The notes under the pieces were generated by a model. It ran no database searches. It had not been told where the DNA came from and saw nothing but the letters and a program-made list of their open reading frames with translations. Below are positions 50,786 through 53,525 of a stretch of DNA of 53,525 bases, in pieces. Position numbers and translations under genes: made by a program. This DNA comes from an uncultured Lachnospiraceae bacterium (GTDB taxonomy: Bacteria; Bacillota; Clostridia; Lachnospirales; Lachnospiraceae): the NCBI GenBank assembly GCA_949949005.1, contig CATLHM010000019.1, forward strand, positions 1-53,525, written 5' to 3'. Each line of letters opens with the position of its first letter. Positions within the stretch are counted from its first letter, which is position 1.

Positions 50786-51641
50786 CAGACTCAGCAAACA
50801 TTATGGAAGCAAGATTGCGGTGGATCAGGTCAGCGCCGTCCTCGGGCCCGGGGTCTACGGGCTTTTAGGGGCCAACGGGGCGGGCAAGACCACCCTCATG
50901 AGGATGCTCTGCGGGATTTTGGAGCCTACTGCCGGGGAGGTGCTTTTTGACGGAAAAAGTATCGCGGAAATGGGCGCAGGGTACCGGAATGTGCTGGGGT
51001 ATCTGCCCCAGGATTTCGGATATTACCCGGGCGATTCGGCGGAGGAATTTCTGATGTACTTATCGGCCTTAAAGGGGATTCCCAGACATATTGCAAAAGG
51101 GCGGGTGAAGGAGCTGCTTGAAGTGGTGGATTTGAGCGCATGCGCTTCCAAAAAGCTCAAAACCTTTTCAGGCGGGATGAAACAGAGAATCGGCATTGCC
51201 CAGGCCCTTTTAAATAAGCCGGAGGTGATGATTCTGGACGAGCCCACCGCTGGCCTTGACCCCAGGGAGAGGGTGCGGTTCCGCAATCTGATCTCAGACT
51301 ATGGGGAAAATAAGATCGTGATTCTTTCCACCCATATTGTGTCGGACATCGAGGCCATTGCGGATGAAGTGCTGCTGATGAAAAAGGGAAGCTTTGTGCA
51401 GAAGGGCACGGTTTCGGAGCTGATCGATAAGGCCCGGGGCAAGGTGTGGGAGCTTACGGTTCCCTCATCACAGGCCCATAGCTGGCAGAAAAAGGCCACA
51501 GTGGCAAACCTGCGGCATGAGGGGGAGGATGTGGTGCTGCGCATTATTTCAGACCATAAGCCGGACGAGGGGGCAATCCGCGCCGAGGCATCATTAGAGG
51601 ATCTGTATTTGTATTATTTTCCTGCGGAGAAAGGAGTATGA
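50769..51641 (+). CDS. ABC exporter ATP-binding protein (bacitracin/antibiotic-type)
   Basis: 290 residues with Walker A GANGAGKTT, Q-loop YLPQDFGYY, signature FSGGMKQRIGIAQAL, Walker B MILDEPTAGLDP and the switch His in ILSTHIVSD. The sequence is of the CcmA/NatA group, fitting peptide or drug exporters. It overlaps both neighbours (17 bases and ATGA), so all three are co-translated. Confidence 0.93.
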   Translation: MELSLDRLSKHYGSKIAVDQVSAVLGPGVYGLLGANGAGKTTLMRMLCGILEPTAGEVLFDGKSIAEMGAGYRNVLGYLPQDFGYYPGDSAEEFLMYLSALKGIPRHIAKGRVKELLEVVDLSACASKKLKTFSGGMKQRIGIAQALLNKPEVMILDEPTAGLDPRERVRFRNLISDYGENKIVILSTHIVSDIEAIADEVLLMKKGSFVQKGTVSELIDKARGKVWELTVPSSQAHSWQKKATVANLRHEGEDVVLRIISDHKPDEGAIRAEASLEDLYLYYFPAEKGV

Positions 51642-52855
51642 CGGAAATGGAATTGTTTTGGTTGGAGCATAAAAGGCTCTGGAAAAGAAAAAGTACGCAG
51701 ATCAGTGTTTTGCTGTGCCTGATTTATGTGGTGGTTTTTGGATCCATCTTAAGCTATCAGTGGTTTACCTTTGGGAGCAGTACAGGCTATAATAGCTTTC
51801 GCAATCGGTTTGACGGCTATGCCAGTATCCGGGCCTGTCAGCAGTATGCCGGTCAGTTTGGAGGCGTACTGACGGATGAGGCTTTGCAGGAAATGGTCAG
51901 GGATTATCAGTCGATCACAGACAGGGATGACATGGACGAAATGAATAAAACAGACCGGTATAAGGTTCCCTCCTGGGTATCGCAGCTTTATCCGGAGCTG
52001 AACCATCCCCAGGACTACCGCCTGGAGATTTCTTATGTGGAGCCAGAGAAGCTTACCGGATTCTATGAAAGACGGCAGAAGATCCTGGAGGATTTCCTTG
52101 CAATCAGTGATCAGACCGGAGAGGAAAGGGAATATCTGCTCAAAATGAACGAAAAGGTGGAACAGCCCTTTCGGTACCAGTGGACGGAGGGCTGGAACGT
52201 GATTCTGGGAAGTAATCTCCCGGAGCTTGGTATGGTGATGACCTTGTTTCTGACGATTTCCTTAGCCCCCGTATTTGCCGGGGAATGGCATGACAGAACC
52301 GGCCCTCTTTTGCTGACCACGAAAAACGGCTGGAAAGAGGCGGCACGGGCCAAAATCTGCAGCGGCCTGGCTCTTGCGGTGGAGATCTTTGGCCTTATCC
52401 TCGTGGGAGGTGTGGGCTCCCAGCTCTTTTTCCTGGGAACCGAAGGGTGGGATATGCCCATCCAGATGATCAAGCTGATTGCGGTTGCGCCCATGAATAT
52501 GTTGCAGGCGGAAATCTTCGGGTATGTCTTTGTATTTTTGGGAGTCATAGGCTATGCCGGGCTTGTGATGCTTTTATCCTCCTGCGCAAAAAGCACTTTT
52601 GCGGCGTTGCTTCTGGGCCTTTCGGCGGTGTATCTGCCTTTGGCTGTCTCCGAATATCTTCCCTTCTGGGCGCAGAAGGCTCTGGATCTGCTGCCCCTGG
52701 TGGGAAGCCCGGCGGACATTTTCAGGACAAATACCTTCTGCATCTTCGGAAAATACGTCTGGTCGCCCTATCTGTTGATCATCGTGCCGGTGCTGCTGGG
52801 GCTGGGCTGCGTGCCTTTTGCGGTGAGAAGGTGGGCAAGGAGGATGAGGCGGTAA
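51638..52855 (+). CDS. ABC exporter permease (ABC-2 type)
   Basis: 405 residues. An N-terminal helix (TQISVLLCLIYVVVFGSIL) is followed by a 150-residue outside segment (SSTGYNSFRNRFDGYAS ...) and five to six further helices beginning near residue 185 (LGMVMTLFLTISLAPVFAGE). ABC-2 permease of NatB/YhaP-like form. ATGA overlap with the ATPase gene. Substrate unknown; possibly sensed through the adjacent sigma factor. Confidence 0.85.
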   Translation: MTEMELFWLEHKRLWKRKSTQISVLLCLIYVVVFGSILSYQWFTFGSSTGYNSFRNRFDGYASIRACQQYAGQFGGVLTDEALQEMVRDYQSITDRDDMDEMNKTDRYKVPSWVSQLYPELNHPQDYRLEISYVEPEKLTGFYERRQKILEDFLAISDQTGEEREYLLKMNEKVEQPFRYQWTEGWNVILGSNLPELGMVMTLFLTISLAPVFAGEWHDRTGPLLLTTKNGWKEAARAKICSGLALAVEIFGLILVGGVGSQLFFLGTEGWDMPIQMIKLIAVAPMNMLQAEIFGYVFVFLGVIGYAGLVMLLSSCAKSTFAALLLGLSAVYLPLAVSEYLPFWAQKALDLLPLVGSPADIFRTNTFCIFGKYVWSPYLLIIVPVLLGLGCVPFAVRRWARRMRR

Positions 52856-52920
52856 AATTTGATGTACAGAAAAGAAAATGCCGATGGAAAGGCGAAAAAA
52901 TAAAGATTTTGAAATGCAAT

Positions 52921-52955
52921 GGAACAGGAATTTACAGATTTCTGTTCCGTTTTTT
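52921..52955 (+). terminator. Terminator of the sigma/ABC operon
   Basis: GGAACAGGAAT and ATTTCTGTTCC pair over 11 bp (one G-T) with a six-base loop, followed by GTTTTTTG. The stretch to 53186 otherwise holds no gene. Confidence 0.85.
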
Positions 52956-53186
52956 GTTGACATAAGGATGTCTGGCGAAGCCTGGCATCCGTTGTTTTTC
53001 TTTACAAATCGTCAAAATACCTTTATACTGAAATTCAGATTATATCATTCTTTATGGGGCAATTCCCCGTTCTCTAATTGTTGCCATTTACTTTACGTAT
53101 GGCAGCAGGTATCGATCCGTAAGTCGGAATTATTTCCAAAAACGATTGATTGCAACAAAAAAAAACAGTATAATGGAGGTACGTCT

Positions 53187-53510
53187 ATGGCAAAAGGACA
53201 AAAGAAACAGTGGTTTAAGCACGGCGTCTGGTGGAAAAAAATCCGGCTAAACCGCAAGCACAAGGACAGGCTATTCCGCTATCTTTTCAAGGATAAGAAG
53301 TATCTGCTGGAATTGTACAATGCCCTGCATGACAGCGCTTACACGAACCCGGAGGATTTAGAAGTAGTCACCATGGAGGACGTCATTTTCATGAAGATGG
53401 TTACTATTTACAGCCGATTTTATTGCATGCCAAAAAGCCAGAGATTTCCTCTGGCTTTTGGCATGCTTTTTGCAGTTGGAGATTATGCAAAGATCTCGTC
53501 CACAGTATAG
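53187..53510 (+). pseudogene. Truncated Rpn-family (recombination-promoting nuclease) gene
   Basis: GGAGGT lies six bases before the ATG. Residues 1-70 (MAKGQKKQWFKHG, KDRLFRYLFKDKKYLLELYN, then YTNPEDLEVVTMEDVIFMKM) match the start of Rpn/PD-(D/E)XK transposase-like proteins, which are normally ~300 residues. After IFMKM the similarity stops, and a terminator hairpin (53425-53471) crosses the reading frame, which ends at 53510. The gene is therefore a 5' remnant. Confidence 0.65.
53425..53471 (+). terminator. Strong hairpin terminator inside the Rpn remnant
   Basis: A stem of 18 bp with one bulged A (GCATGCCAAAAAGCCAGAG against CTCTGGCTTTTGGCATGC) and a five-base loop is followed by T5. Confidence 0.85.
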
Positions 53511-53525
53511 GGATTTCCTGAACAC

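Noticed and set aside
53146..53174. TTGATT-17 bp-TATAAT as promoter of the Rpn remnant
   Set aside because: The start point it predicts would fall after the ribosome binding site, leaving no usable leader; it may be chance in an A-rich stretch.

Overview
The window reads as a chromosomal segment of a Gram-positive anaerobic gut Clostridia, most likely a Lachnospiraceae member. This is inferred from strong AGGAGG-type ribosome binding sites, TTGNNN/TATAAT promoters, a CheV chemotaxis protein, AAA-ATPase_like/PD-(D/E)XK proteins, and a KduI-KduD-RpiB-like-Eda-KdgK uronate cluster. No species can be named from the sequence alone.

Layout. 1-230: 3' end of a 23S rRNA gene and an rRNA operon terminator, with no 5S gene after it. 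316-7242: cheV, a Sir2-like protein, a Lys/Glu-rich membrane protein, hisH-hisF, ung and lysA, all on +. 7328-7411: tRNA-Leu(CAA). 7623-10194: nagB, a GNAT acetyltransferase and a MATE exporter. 10214-14636 (-): an ABC exporter made of a 1212-residue FtsX-type permease with a giant coiled coil and its ATPase. 14801-22257: an accessory block with a helix-turn-helix protein and a kinase-phosphatase-RNA ligase enzyme on -, and on + two proteins of unknown role (one nuclease-like), a PPP-type phosphatase and an RNase J-like beta-CASP hydrolase. This looks like an RNA repair/processing island.

22958-29063 is the most striking part. It is a 6.1-kb element with a large serine recombinase, a 44-residue ORF and two AAA-ATPase/PD-(D/E)XK proteins, inserted in the permease gene of a nitrate/sulfonate/taurine-type ABC importer. 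The two permease pieces (29789-29061 and 22954-22850, minus strand) rejoin in frame at a shared GAA to give a normal-length 277-residue permease. The element ends carry 18-bp imperfect inverted arms that together form a dyad-symmetric attP. I infer a serine-integrase element whose excision would restore the transporter.

29773-41205: the importer ATPase, then argH, asd, an AAA/DUF234 ATPase, topB, a hexapeptide-repeat protein, an XRE regulator, a metallophosphoesterase and an unusual cytoplasmic BMP-domain protein. An 87-bp repeat with one mismatch, containing an extended -10 box and two hairpins, sits just upstream of two unrelated genes in the same relative orientation (36838-36924 and 41241-41327).

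41368-47204: an AraC regulator divergent from kduI-kduD-rpiB-like-eda-kdgK, which would convert unsaturated uronates from pectin or glycosaminoglycans to pyruvate and glyceraldehyde-3-phosphate. 47414-52855: a ZIP metal transporter, a lipoprotein, and an ECF sigma factor with a membrane protein and a two-gene ABC exporter. The window ends in a truncated Rpn-family gene.
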